Part shown: positions 1 through 7,535 of the stretch, one piece after another
Position numbering within the stretch: the stretch's first letter is position 1
Layout of the letters: every line of letters starts with the position of its first letter
Assembly (NCBI RefSeq): GCF_014649035.1
Contig: NZ_BMSG01000047.1
Span: 1 to 36,532 of the forward strand
DNA length: 36,532 bases
Source of the DNA: Streptomyces sindenensis
Lineage (GTDB): Bacteria; Actinomycetota; Actinomycetes; Streptomycetales; Streptomycetaceae
Reading direction: 5' to 3'
Program-made: the position numbers and the translations under genes
Notes under the pieces: model-generated
Databases searched by the model: none
Told to the model about the DNA's origin: nothing
Seen by the model: only the letters and a program-made list of their open reading frames with translations

Positions 1-1165
1 CGACGACGAGGCGGCCTCCGGCGTTGAGGGTGGCGCCGGTGACGGTGTCGCCGGTGGTGACCTCCACGGGTACGGACTCGCCGGTGAGCATCGATGCGTC
101 CACGGCGGACGAGCCCTCGACCACGGTCCCGTCCGTCGCGATCTTCTCCCCGGGACGCACGACGAAGCGGTCCCCGACGACGAGCGTGCTCGCCGGGACC
201 CGTACCTCCCTGCCTCCCCGCAGTACGGCGACGTCCTTCGCCCCCAGGTGCATCAGCGCCCGCAGCGCCGCGCCGGACTTCCGCTTCGCGCGGGCCTCCA
301 GATAGCGGCCCAGCAGGATGAACGTGATGACACCGGCCGCCACCTCCAGGTAAATCATCGAGGTGGCGTCGGCGCGCGAGACGGTGAGGTCGAACCCGTG
401 GCGCATGCCGGGCATCCCCGCGTCCCCGAGGAACAGGGCCCACAGCGACCAGCCGAACGCGGCGAGCGTGCCGAGCGAGACCAGCGTGTCCATCGTCGCC
501 GCGCCGTGTCTGGCATTGGTCCAGGCGGCCCGGTGGAAGGGCAGGCCGCCCCAGGCGACGACGGGCGCGGCGAGGGTGAGGCTCAGCCACTGCCAGTAGT
601 CGAACTGGAGCGCCGGGATCATGGCGAGCAGGACGACGGGGGCGGCGAGCACGGCGGAGACGACGAGGCGCTGCCGGAGCGCGGCGAGAGAGGCATCCTG
701 GTCGGCGTCGGCGTCCCGGGTGACGGAGGCGGGGGTGGGCTCAGGAGATCCCTCCGAGGCGGGCTTCGCCGCGAGCCCCGGCGCGGGGTCCGCCGTGAAC
801 CCGGGCGCGGGGTCCGGCGCGGGCTCCGACGTGAACTCCGGCGCGGCCCCCGGGGCGGTCTCGTCGGTGACCTCGGGTGCGGGTTCGGGTGCGGGTGCGG
901 CGGCCGAAGTGGACGGCCGGGCCACGGGGCGGGCCGTGTAACCGGTCTTCTCGACCGTGGCGACGAGATCCCCCAGCTTCAGCCCTTCCCCGAAGGTGAC
1001 GCGGGCCTTCTCGGTCGCGTAGTTCACCGTGGCGGTGACGCCGTCCATGCGGTTGAGCTTCTTCTCGACGCGGGCGGCGCACGAGGCGCAGGTCATCCCG
1101 CCGATCATGAGCTCGGCCTCGGAGGCGTCGGCGGCCGGGAAATCGGCTGCTGCTGTGCTGGCCAT
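1..1165 (-). CDS. copA: Copper-translocating P1B-type ATPase, N-terminal part (runs off left edge)
   Basis: This membrane pump would use ATP to export Cu(I). Only the first 388 residues are present, because the frame continues past position 1. In order it shows an HMA domain with GMTCASC (C26 and C29), an Ala/Pro/Glu-rich linker of about 60 residues built from loosely repeated APE and PAP segments, the first four membrane helices, and the start of the actuator domain with the TGES motif near the left edge. The CPC metal site, the DKTG phosphorylation site and the ATP-binding domain would lie outside the window. The start is ATG at 1163-1165, with GGAG eight bases upstream. It lies downstream of copZ on the same strand, separated by a hairpin and T-run, so the two are probably one copper-induced transcription unit. 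The low-complexity linker is longer than usual for the family. The family call is firm; Cu(I) rather than another metal is inferred from CopZ and the CsoR-type operator. Confidence 0.95.
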   Translation of the reverse strand, partial: MASTAAADFPAADASEAELMIGGMTCASCAARVEKKLNRMDGVTATVNYATEKARVTFGEGLKLGDLVATVEKTGYTARPVARPSTSAAAPAPEPAPEVTDETAPGAAPEFTSEPAPDPAPGFTADPAPGLAAKPASEGSPEPTPASVTRDADADQDASLAALRQRLVVSAVLAAPVVLLAMIPALQFDYWQWLSLTLAAPVVAWGGLPFHRAAWTNARHGAATMDTLVSLGTLAAFGWSLWALFLGDAGMPGMRHGFDLTVSRADATSMIYLEVAAGVITFILLGRYLEARAKRKSGAALRALMHLGAKDVAVLRGGREVRVPASTLVVGDRFVVRPGEKIATDGTVVEGSSAVDASMLTGESVPVEVTTGDTVTGATLNAGGRLVV

Positions 1166-1179
1166 GTCCGGAACTCCTG

Positions 1180-1233
1180 AAAAACGCAGATCGGGCCGTA
1201 CCCCACCAGTATCGACTGGTGGAGCCGGCCCGA
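1180..1233 (-). terminator. Hairpin plus T-run between copZ and copA
   Basis: Read on the minus strand, nested inverted repeats (outer arms 1191-1197 and 1227-1233, inner perfect 8-bp arms 1203-1210 and 1215-1222 around a 4-base loop) are followed by TTTTT at 1184-1180. This is an intrinsic terminator shape placed 3' of copZ and directly before the copA ribosome binding site. Partial read-through would give more chaperone than pump. Confidence 0.75.
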
Positions 1234-1237
1234 CGGC

Positions 1238-1275
1238 GAACGGGGTGGTGCGGCGTTGAACGGGGTGGTGCGGCG
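1238..1275. repeat. 18-bp direct repeat, two copies, period 20
   Basis: GAACGGGGTGGTGCGGCG occurs at 1238-1255 and again at 1258-1275, in the short space between copZ and its terminator hairpin. It looks like a recent local duplication, with no coding role. Confidence 0.8.
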
Positions 1276-1287
1276 GCGGGCCGGCGC

Positions 1288-1605
1288 TCAGGCGGCCGGG
1301 CCGAGAAGTTCGTAGCCGGCCTCGTCCACGGCGGCACGCACGGCGTCCTCGGCCAGCGGAGCCTTGGACGTGACGGTGACCAGGCCGGTGGCGGCGACGG
1401 CGGCGACCGACGTGACGCCCGCGATCCCGGAGATCTCCTCCGACACGGCCCCCTCGCAGTGGCCGCAGGTCATGCCCTTGACCTGGTACACGGTGGTGAC
1501 CGAGTCGGCCTGCCCGATCTGCACGTCGGCCGCGCCGTCGTGGCAGGAGCCGGTGGGCGAGCAGCAGGAACCGGTGGAAGGCGTGGTCTCTGTCTCGGAG
1601 GTCAT
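1288..1605 (-). CDS. copZ: Copper chaperone CopZ-like, heavy-metal-associated domain
   Basis: A 105-residue cytoplasmic protein that would bind Cu(I) and hand it to CopA. The C-terminal two thirds are one HMA domain with GMTCGHC (C47 and C50). The N-terminal 25 residues carry three further cysteines and a histidine in GSCCSPTGSCH, which is unusual for the roughly 70-residue CopZ family and could be an extra metal site. The start chosen is ATG at 1603-1605, because GAGGAG lies six bases upstream; the same frame is open further upstream but that part is non-coding in character and crosses the promoter. A CsoR-type operator and a TATAGT -10-like box lie just upstream, and copA follows on the same strand. 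Confidence 0.9.
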   Translation of the reverse strand: MTSETETTPSTGSCCSPTGSCHDGAADVQIGQADSVTTVYQVKGMTCGHCEGAVSEEISGIAGVTSVAAVAATGLVTVTSKAPLAEDAVRAAVDEAGYELLGPAA

Positions 1606-1693
1606 GACGTTCTCCTCTTCGCGAACGGTTTTGGGCGGCACGGCGGGGCGCGTGGGACCGCAGAGGCCCCCGTGGCGTCCCCGCCTCCTCCAT

Positions 1694-1713
1694 ACTATAC
1701 CCCTAGGGGGTAT
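1694..1713 (-). promoter_or_regulatory. CsoR-type copper operator and -10 region of copZ
   Basis: The near-perfect palindrome TATACCCCTAGGGGGTAT at 1696-1713 matches the known CsoR box (TACCC, a short spacer, GGGTA). On the minus strand TATAGT at 1699-1694 overlaps its downstream edge as a possible -10 box. CsoR would block transcription of copZ and copA until Cu(I) binds it. The operator centre contains the stop codon of the upstream TetR gene (1703-1705). No csoR gene is seen in the window. Confidence 0.85.
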
Positions 1714-2452
1714 CAATGCGCTCCGCCGTCGCCGGGCGCGACGCGTCGTCGCCGACCAGGGGGGCCAGGTAGCGGAACATCACGGTCTTCAGCTCCTGGA
1801 TGTAGGCCGCGCGCTCCTCGCCCTCGCTGGCCATGATCAGGTCCAGCCCCGCCTTGAAGACCATGAAGACCATTTCGGCGATGCGGTGGATCTGGGGGGC
1901 GGGCATGTCGGGGAGGTAGTCGGCGAGGACCGATTCCACCCGCGTCAGCATCGTGGCGTGCAGCGTGTCGTGCGCCTCGGTGATCCGGCCGGGGATCTCC
2001 GAGCCGTGCATCAGGACGAAGAACGCCGGGTTCTCGCAGTTGAAGGCGATCAGCGGGTCGAGGGTGGCATCCAGCATGCGGTCGAGCGGCAGCTCCGTAT
2101 GGCTCTGGGCGAAGGCCGCGCCGTAGCTGTCCCGCCAGCGGTCCAGCAGCCGGTCGCCGAGTTCGACGGCGATGGCCTCCTTGTTCGGGAAGAACTGGTA
2201 GAGCGTGCCGGGTGAGACCCCCGCCTCGCGGGCGATGGCGTTGGTGCTGGACGCGGTGTAGCCGCTGGTGCAGAAGACGTCGGCGGCGGCCCGGAGCAGC
2301 TGGGCGATCCGGGCCTCGCCGCGGGCCTGGCGGCGGCGGGGGCGGGCGGAGTCCGCCGCCCCGCCGGAGGTGGCCCCCGCGGCCCCGGCGGCCTCGGTTG
2401 CGGCTTCGACGGCGGCCTCGGTGGCGGACTTGTTGGCTTTGCCCTCCGGCAC
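1703..2452 (-). CDS. TetR/AcrR-family transcriptional regulator
   Basis: A 249-residue DNA-binding repressor. Residues 1-45 are a charged, Ala-rich tail. The HTH follows at about 46-100, with the family pattern ending in GVSPGTLYQFFPNKEAI. The remaining helical part is the ligand and dimer domain. The start chosen is GTG at 2450-2452; a TTG two codons earlier is an alternative, and the more upstream in-frame starts would run through the operator. The gene is divergent from the MMPL transporter at 2611, and the 55-bp palindrome between them fits autoregulation and repression of the transporter. The ligand is unknown, and nothing ties it to copper apart from position. Its TAG stop sits inside the CsoR box of copZ. 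Confidence 0.9.
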   Translation of the reverse strand: MPEGKANKSATEAAVEAATEAAGAAGATSGGAADSARPRRRQARGEARIAQLLRAAADVFCTSGYTASSTNAIAREAGVSPGTLYQFFPNKEAIAVELGDRLLDRWRDSYGAAFAQSHTELPLDRMLDATLDPLIAFNCENPAFFVLMHGSEIPGRITEAHDTLHATMLTRVESVLADYLPDMPAPQIHRIAEMVFMVFKAGLDLIMASEGEERAAYIQELKTVMFRYLAPLVGDDASRPATAERIDTP

Positions 2453-2479
2453 GGTCAATCCCCAGCTCTCATGATGCGA

Positions 2480-2538
2480 TTGACAAACGCGAGTGGTCGC
2501 TCGCATTCTAGAGAAACGCGAGCGACTACTCGTGTTTG
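2480..2538. promoter_or_regulatory. Divergent promoter and double TetR operator, 55-bp palindrome
   Basis: Positions 2484-2538 form an almost perfect 55-bp palindrome. Each half contains its own smaller inverted repeat of the form GCGAG-N6-CTCGC (or ACGAG), so two TetR dimers could bind side by side. TTGACA at 2480-2485 with CATTCT at 2504-2509 (18-bp spacing) could be the plus-strand promoter for the transporter. TAGAAT on the minus strand at 2510-2505 could be the -10 box of the regulator gene. Both would be covered by bound repressor. Confidence 0.8.
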
Positions 2539-2610
2539 CCGTGATGTACGGCAACGACCGACCCATGCTGCCCTGCGCTGCCTGGGTCTCGGTGAAGGGG
2601 ACACCGCACC

Positions 2611-4989
2611 ATGCCCGAAGTCAACCGTTCCGCGCCGCCCCCGGTCGGCGGCTGGACCCGGTTCGTCACCGCCCGGCCACGGCTCGCGCTGCTGGCCGCG
2701 CTGGTGATCACCGCACTCGCCGTGTTCGCCGGAAGCGGGGTGGCGGACCGGATGGGCAGCGGCGGGTGGCAGGCACCCGACGCCGAGTCGACGTACGCGA
2801 CCGAGGTGCTGGCGCGGGAGTTCCCCGCCTCCCAGCCCAACCTGCTCCTGCTGGTGGACAGCGGCTCCGCGGGCGTCGACGACCCGGCGGTGGCCGCGGA
2901 GGCCGCCCGCCTGGCGGAGCGGCTGAAGGCCGAGCCGGGGATATCGGGCGTCGGGTCCTACTGGGAGACCGCGTCGCCGGCCCTGCGCTCCGAGGACGGT
3001 CAGGAGGCGATCATCGCCGCCCGGATCGGAGGCGACGAGAAGACCGCGGGCGAGACCCTCGACCGGATGGCCCCGGACTTCGCGGGGGAGCGGGGGCCGG
3101 TGACGGTCTCCCTCGGCGGGCCCGTCGCCGTGCAGCACGAGATGCAGACGATCATCCAGGAGGATCTGCTGCGGGCCGAGCTGATCGCCCTGCCGGTGAC
3201 GCTCGTCCTGCTGGTCATGGTCTTCGGCAGCGCCGTCGCCGCGATGCTGCCGCTCGCCGTCGGCATCGTCGCCATTCTCGGCACCAACGCCGTGCTGCGG
3301 GGCCTGACGGAGTTCACCGACGTCTCGGTCTTCGCGATGAACCTCACCACGGCCCTCGGCCTCGGACTCGCCATCGACTACGCCCTGTTCATCGTCCGCC
3401 GCTTCCGCGAGGAGCTGGCGGGCGGGGCCGACCCCCGGACGGCGGTGGGCACCACGCTGCGGACCGCCGGGCGTACGGTGCTGTTCTCCGCGCTGACCGT
3501 GGCGGTCTCCCTGTCGGCGATGCTCGTCTTCCCGCAGTACTTCCTGCGGTCCTTCGCCTATGCCGGGATCGCCGTGGTCCTGCTGGCTGCCGGTGCCGCC
3601 CTGATCCTGCTGCCCGCGGCACTCGTGCTGCTCGGCACCCGGATCAACGCGCTGGACCTGCGCCGGCTTCTCCGCCGCCGGAAGAGGACCGCGACGGCCG
3701 GGGCGGACGCGACGGCAGGGGCCGACACGGCGAGTGCTGCGGGTGCTGCGGCCGGAGGCCCCCGGGCCGGTTTCGCCGGTTCGGCGGGTCCCGCGGGTGG
3801 CGTCGACGCGTCGCCCGGCCGGGGCTGGGCGTGGCTGGGCGCGCTGGTGATGCGCCGGGCCCCTGTCTTCGCCATCGTCACGACCGTCGGGCTCCTGCTC
3901 CTCGGGCTGCCGTTCCTCGGCGTCAAGTTCGGCACGGCGGACGACCGCCAGCTGCCGGCCTCCGCGGAGTCCCGGGTCGTCCAGGAGCACATCCGCGACG
4001 GGTTCCCCGGCAGCCCCGGGGGCGGCCTGGAGGTGCTGGCCGAGGGGCAGGGTTCCTCCGCCGACCACGCGGCTCTGAAGGACCGGATCGAACAACTCCC
4101 CGGCGTGCTGCGGGTCGACGGTCCGGTCGCCGAGGGCCCGATCGCCTACTACAGCGTGCTGCCCAAGGGCGAAGCCGTCGGCGAGCAGGCCCAGCAGCTC
4201 GTACGGGACCTGAGGGCCATGCCCTCCGCCTCCTCCCTCGACACCTCGGTCACGGGCGCGGCGGCGGTCCTCGTCGACTCCAAGGACGCCATAGCCGACC
4301 GGTTGCCCTGGGCCCTGGCGATCATCGTCGTCGTGACCCTGCTCCTGGTCTTCCTGCTCACCGGCAGTGTGCTCATCCCGCTCCAGGCGGTGGTGCTCAA
4401 CGCCCTCAGCCTGACGGCGATGTTCGGAGCGGTGGTCTGGGTCTTCCAGGACGGAAATCTCTCCGAGCTGCTCGCCTTCACCAGCACGGGTGACATCGAG
4501 ACGACACTGCCCGTCCTGATGTTCTGCGTGGCCTTCGGACTCTCCATGGACTACGGGGTCTTCCTGATATCCCGGATCAAAGAGGAGTACGACCGCACCG
4601 GCGACCACGAGCACTCCGTCACCTTCGGGCTCCGGCGCACCGGCGGGCTGATCACCGCGGCCGCTGTGATCCTCGCGGTGGTCATGGTCGCCATCGGCAC
4701 CTCACGGGTCACCAACACCAAGATGCTGGGGCTCGGTATCGCCCTCGCGGTCCTGATGGACGCCATGGTGGTGCGCAGTCTGCTGGTTCCCGCGGTGATG
4801 AAGCTGATGGGCCGCTCCACCTGGTGGGCCCCCGCGCCCCTGCGGGCCTTTCACCGCAGGTTCGGCGTGAGTGAAGGGGAGTCCGCCCCGGCGGTCACCC
4901 CTGCCGCTCCGCCGGACCCGGAACCGACGGTGGAGGCCGTGGAGATATCGAGCGCGAGCAGGGACATCGGGGAGCCGGCGCGACGCTGA
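2611..4989 (+). CDS. MMPL-family (RND superfamily) membrane transporter
   Basis: A 792-residue inner-membrane exporter with the usual duplicated layout: helix 1 at about 25-45, an extracytoplasmic loop to about 185, a five-helix bundle, a second half starting with a helix near 420, another loop, and a final five-helix bundle. The proton-relay Asp-Tyr pairs are visible in both halves (D256-Y257 in LAIDYALF and D647-Y648 in LSMDYGVF). A flexible Ala/Gly-rich cytoplasmic insert of about 50 residues (roughly 360-410) joins the halves. The ATG start has AAGGGGA upstream at a long spacing. The divergent TetR gene and its palindromic operator suggest induction by a compound that the pump exports. 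MMPL proteins move lipids, siderophores or drugs; the substrate cannot be told from the sequence. Confidence 0.93.
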   Translation: MPEVNRSAPPPVGGWTRFVTARPRLALLAALVITALAVFAGSGVADRMGSGGWQAPDAESTYATEVLAREFPASQPNLLLLVDSGSAGVDDPAVAAEAARLAERLKAEPGISGVGSYWETASPALRSEDGQEAIIAARIGGDEKTAGETLDRMAPDFAGERGPVTVSLGGPVAVQHEMQTIIQEDLLRAELIALPVTLVLLVMVFGSAVAAMLPLAVGIVAILGTNAVLRGLTEFTDVSVFAMNLTTALGLGLAIDYALFIVRRFREELAGGADPRTAVGTTLRTAGRTVLFSALTVAVSLSAMLVFPQYFLRSFAYAGIAVVLLAAGAALILLPAALVLLGTRINALDLRRLLRRRKRTATAGADATAGADTASAAGAAAGGPRAGFAGSAGPAGGVDASPGRGWAWLGALVMRRAPVFAIVTTVGLLLLGLPFLGVKFGTADDRQLPASAESRVVQEHIRDGFPGSPGGGLEVLAEGQGSSADHAALKDRIEQLPGVLRVDGPVAEGPIAYYSVLPKGEAVGEQAQQLVRDLRAMPSASSLDTSVTGAAAVLVDSKDAIADRLPWALAIIVVVTLLLVFLLTGSVLIPLQAVVLNALSLTAMFGAVVWVFQDGNLSELLAFTSTGDIETTLPVLMFCVAFGLSMDYGVFLISRIKEEYDRTGDHEHSVTFGLRRTGGLITAAAVILAVVMVAIGTSRVTNTKMLGLGIALAVLMDAMVVRSLLVPAVMKLMGRSTWWAPAPLRAFHRRFGVSEGESAPAVTPAAPPDPEPTVEAVEISSASRDIGEPARR

Positions 4990-4995
4990 GACCCA

Positions 4996-5106
4996 CGAAG
5001 GGACCCACCTGCGAAGGGACCCACACGCGCAGGGGCCTACGCCCGAAGGGACCCACGCGCGAAGGCACTCGAAGGAACCACGAGGGAACCCACGAAGGGA
5101 GCCACG
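4996..5106 (+). repeat. 16-bp tandem repeat array with decayed tail
   Basis: Units built on CGAAGGGACCCAC begin at 4996, 5012, 5028, 5044 and 5060, an exact 16-bp period with the third copy diverged. Shorter, more diverged units follow from 5070 at 10-12 bp spacing. The array lies directly behind the MMPL stop codon, between it and the strong hairpin at 5169-5207, and is probably in the 3' untranslated region. Confidence 0.75.
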
Positions 5107-5325
5107 GGGAAATCCGTCCGGAAAGGGCTCTGGGGGGAGCCGGGAATGCCCTCCAGGCGCGACAGGACGGGCCCGCCCGCCGCCGAACGGGTGGCGGGCG
5201 GGGGCCCGGCCCCTCGGCCCGTCAGGGAGGCCCCACAGGCCCGCCGACGGAGTCGCCGAAGCGCCTCTGACCTGGGCTTTCATGTCCACCCGGCATAGAA
5301 TTTCCGCAACGGAACAGGGGGCCGA
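5107..5325. other. Gene-free stretch before the methyltransferase
   Basis: No gene is seen here. The stretch holds the hairpin at 5169-5207 and a possible -10 box TAGAAT at 5296-5301, some 24 bases before the methyltransferase start. No convincing -35 element is visible. Confidence 0.5.
5169..5207 (+). terminator. Long GC-rich hairpin downstream of MMPL gene
   Basis: Arms 5169-5181 and 5193-5207 can pair over about 13 bp around an 11-base loop. There is no T-run, which is common for actinobacterial terminators. It probably ends the transporter transcript. Confidence 0.55.
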
Positions 5326-6117
5326 ATGGATCGGAACGTCCGTACGACGGATGACGTGTTGGCTTTGATGGACGGGCTGTTCGCCCCGGAAGCGGACCGG
5401 TGGACGGCCGACGGAGCGTCGTGGTGGGACGCGTTCTACGCCGACCGTTCACGGGAGGTGCCGTTCTTCGCGGACAAGCCCGACGAGAATCTCGACGCCC
5501 ATCTCCGCCTGGGGCGGATCGCCCCGGGGCGTGTGCTCGAACTCGGCTGCGGGCCCGGCCGTAACGCGGTCCACCTGGCCTCGCTCGGCTTCGAGGTCGA
5601 CGCGGTCGACCTCTCCCCGGCGGCGCTGGTCTGGGCCCGGGAGCGGGCCGAGGAGGCGGGGGTGGGCTCCATCCGGTTCCACCACGGTGACGCGTTCGCC
5701 CTGACGGCCGCAGGGGCTGCCCTGACCGGCCCCTACGACCTGATCTACGACTCGGGCTGCTTCCACCATCTGCCGCCCCACCGGCGGATCAGCTATCTCG
5801 CCCTCCTGGAGCGCTGCCTCGCGCCCGGCGGCCACTTCGCGCTCACCTGCTTCGCCGCCGGGGAGGGCGGGATGGGCTCGGAACTGCCGGACGCGGAGCT
5901 CTACCTCACGGGCGGTCTGCACGGCGGTCTCGCCTATACGGACGACGAACTGCGCCGCGTCTTCTCCGGGCTGACGGAGATCGAGCTGCGCCGGATGAAC
6001 GACGAGGCACCCGAATCCCCGCTCTTCGGGGAGTCGTTCCTCTGGACGGCCCTCTTTCGCAGGGCCGCCGACAGGGCCGCCGGCATCGCCGCCGACAGGG
6101 CCGCCGACCAGGGGTAG
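5326..6117 (+). CDS. Class I SAM-dependent methyltransferase
   Basis: A 263-residue soluble methyltransferase. The SAM-binding motif ELGCGPGRN is at about 72-80, followed by an acidic end of strand 2 (VDAVDLS) and YDLIYDSGCFHHLP as motif IV. This pattern matches the TehB/thiopurine-methyltransferase-like group of small-molecule enzymes; the acceptor is unknown. The ATG start has AGGGGG a few bases upstream. The last 18 residues contain an eight-codon duplication (19-bp repeat at 6064-6082 and 6088-6106) that gives RAADRAAGIAADRAAD, a likely dispensable tail. It stands alone, convergent with the small HTH gene at 6143. Confidence 0.88.
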   Translation: MDRNVRTTDDVLALMDGLFAPEADRWTADGASWWDAFYADRSREVPFFADKPDENLDAHLRLGRIAPGRVLELGCGPGRNAVHLASLGFEVDAVDLSPAALVWARERAEEAGVGSIRFHHGDAFALTAAGAALTGPYDLIYDSGCFHHLPPHRRISYLALLERCLAPGGHFALTCFAAGEGGMGSELPDAELYLTGGLHGGLAYTDDELRRVFSGLTEIELRRMNDEAPESPLFGESFLWTALFRRAADRAAGIAADRAADQG

Positions 6118-6142
6118 GGGGCTGGCGTGTCCGCGCCGGGCG

Positions 6143-6334
6143 TCAGCGGCCCCGGTTGCGGGGGCGCGAGGCGACCCAGGCGCGGATGGTGTCTCCGTAC
6201 CAGTACGGCTTCCCGTTCTTCACCTGGTCGGGCGGGGGCAGGAGGCCGTGCTTGCGGTAGGAGCGGACGGTGTCCGGCTGGACCTGGATGTGCGCGGCAA
6301 TGTCCTTGTAGGACCAGAGCGTTCTGTCCGTCAT
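6143..6334 (-). CDS. Small MerR/excisionase-type HTH protein
   Basis: A 63-residue protein that is essentially one winged-helix DNA-binding domain: WSYKDIAAHIQVQPDTVRSYRK is split between helix 2 and the recognition helix, followed by a wing segment ending in PYWYGDTIRAWVA. This layout is shared by AlpA/excisionase-like and short MerR-like regulators. ATG at 6332-6334 was chosen over the GTG at 6341-6343, because GAGAGG lies eight bases before the ATG. No partner gene is adjacent, and there is no sign of an integrated element here, so a small chromosomal regulator is more likely than a phage excisionase. Confidence 0.8.
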   Translation of the reverse strand: MTDRTLWSYKDIAAHIQVQPDTVRSYRKHGLLPPPDQVKNGKPYWYGDTIRAWVASRPRNRGR

Positions 6335-6430
6335 CGGTGACACCTCTCTGCACGTCCCAGGCCGACGATCGCTCAGCCTGTGCCCGGATGAACGACCCCG
6401 GGCGGCAGGCGGGGTGGGGCTGTCGACCGG

Positions 6431-6493
6431 CTGTGACAGAAAACCCGCGTAACGGAGATATGTGTATCGAAACGGTTACTGCTGTGACAGAAA
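6431..6493. promoter_or_regulatory. Candidate operator array upstream of the small HTH gene
   Basis: CTGTGACAGAAA occurs at 6431-6442 and again at 6482-6493, 51 bp apart (about five helical turns). Between them GTAAC and GTTAC face each other. The stretch from 6344 to 6563 holds no gene. These repeats may serve autoregulation of the HTH gene at 6143; this is inference. Confidence 0.4.
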
Positions 6494-6563
6494 GGATGAA
6501 GTGCGGCTGGTGGTGACGGATTGAGCACCCAGGCGCTCGCGCGGTGGGAAGGGGGAAAGGGCC

Positions 6564-6579
6564 GAGCCCCGGAGGGCTC
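6564..6579 (-). terminator. Short hairpin overlapping the stop of the isomerase gene
   Basis: GAGCCC at 6564-6569 and GGGCTC at 6574-6579 pair around a 4-base loop. The hairpin includes the TGA stop of the minus-strand gene and is followed on that strand by CCCTTTCCCCC. It is a plausible terminator without a clean T-run. Confidence 0.45.
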
Positions 6580-7504
6580 AGAGGGGTGAGCTGGGGCGTC
6601 CGCAGGAGCGCAGGAACTCCCGGGTGCGGCGTGCGATGGGGAACGGCTTGTCCGGTGGGCAGGGGTACATGTCCTGCTCCACGATCGCGAACAGGTCGAC
6701 GTTCAGAGCGCGTGCCGCGTCCAGGACCGGTTCCAGCGCGGGGACCCCGGCGGGCGGCTCGCACATCACACCCCGGGCCACCGCCGGGCCGAAGGGGACC
6801 TCGTCCGCCACCACCGCCGCCAGGACCTCCGGGTCGACCTGCTTGAGGTGGAGGTAGCCGATGCGTTCCCCGTACGTCTCGATGAGCTTGACGCTGTCGC
6901 CGCCGCAGTAGGCGTAGTGCCCGGTGTCCAGGCAGAGCGAGACCAGGTCCGGATCGGTGGCGTCGAGGAAGCGGTTGACGTTCTCCTCGGTGTCGATGTG
7001 GGTGTCGGCGTGGGGGTGGACGACGATCCGCAGCCCGAACCGCTCCCGCACCTCCCGGCCCAGCCGCTCCGTCTGCGCGGTCAGATCGCGCCACTGCGCG
7101 GGGGTGAGCGTGCGGTCCTCCAGCACCTCGCCCGTCTTGTCGTCGCGCCAGAAGGAGGGGATGACGACCAGGTGTTCGGCTCCCATGGCCCGGGTCAGCG
7201 CGGCGATGTCCGCGACATGCGCCCAGGTCCGGTCCCAGACATCCGGACCGTGGTGCAATCCGGTGAAGACGGTTCCGGCGGAGACCGTGAGCCCCCGGCG
7301 GCGCGTCTCGTCGGCCAACCGGGCCGGATCGGTGGGCAGATAGCCGTACGGGCCGAGCTCGATCCACGCGTAGCCGGCCTCGGCCACCTCGTCGAGGAAC
7401 CGCTGCCAGGGCACCTGCCGCGGATCGTCGGGGAACCACACGCCCCAGGAGTCGGGGGCCGAGCCGATACGGATACGGGCCGAGGGGGGGACGGAGGGGG
7501 TCAT
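6578..7504 (-). CDS. IolE/IolH-like sugar phosphate isomerase/epimerase (probable inosose dehydratase)
   Basis: A 308-residue TIM-barrel enzyme of the AP-endonuclease-2 fold. Near the N terminus it has APDSWGVWFP, typical of actinobacterial inositol-cluster members. Later HPHADTHIDTEEN, LCLDTGHYAYCGGD and YLHLKQVD supply the usual His, Asp and Glu metal ligands. In this setting it most likely dehydrates 2-keto-myo-inositol (inosose) to the dione hydrolysed by IolD. An isomerase role on another inositol intermediate is also possible, so no gene symbol is given. The ATG start at 7502-7504 has AGGAGG nine bases upstream, partly held in a small inverted repeat (7508-7523). It is divergent from iolC and probably shares its control. 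Confidence 0.85.
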   Translation of the reverse strand: MTPSVPPSARIRIGSAPDSWGVWFPDDPRQVPWQRFLDEVAEAGYAWIELGPYGYLPTDPARLADETRRRGLTVSAGTVFTGLHHGPDVWDRTWAHVADIAALTRAMGAEHLVVIPSFWRDDKTGEVLEDRTLTPAQWRDLTAQTERLGREVRERFGLRIVVHPHADTHIDTEENVNRFLDATDPDLVSLCLDTGHYAYCGGDSVKLIETYGERIGYLHLKQVDPEVLAAVVADEVPFGPAVARGVMCEPPAGVPALEPVLDAARALNVDLFAIVEQDMYPCPPDKPFPIARRTREFLRSCGRPSSPL

Positions 7505-7507
7505 AAC

Positions 7508-7523
7508 GGCCAGCCTCCTGGCC
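7508..7523 (-). promoter_or_regulatory. Hairpin around the ribosome binding site of the isomerase gene
   Basis: GGCCAG and CTGGCC (7508-7513 and 7518-7523) pair around a GAGG loop on the minus strand. The AGGAGG site therefore lies across stem and loop. It could lower translation of the isomerase compared with the iolC operon. Confidence 0.45.
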
Positions 7524-7535
7524 CGCGCGGAAGAG

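Noticed and set aside
2455..4614. Minus-strand 719-codon open frame opposite the MMPL gene
   Set aside because: Gly/Asp/Gln/Arg-rich antisense product without any family pattern; the plus strand encodes a clear MMPL transporter.
6143..6334. Excisionase of a mobile element
   Set aside because: The fold is compatible, but no integrase, att site or other element gene lies nearby.
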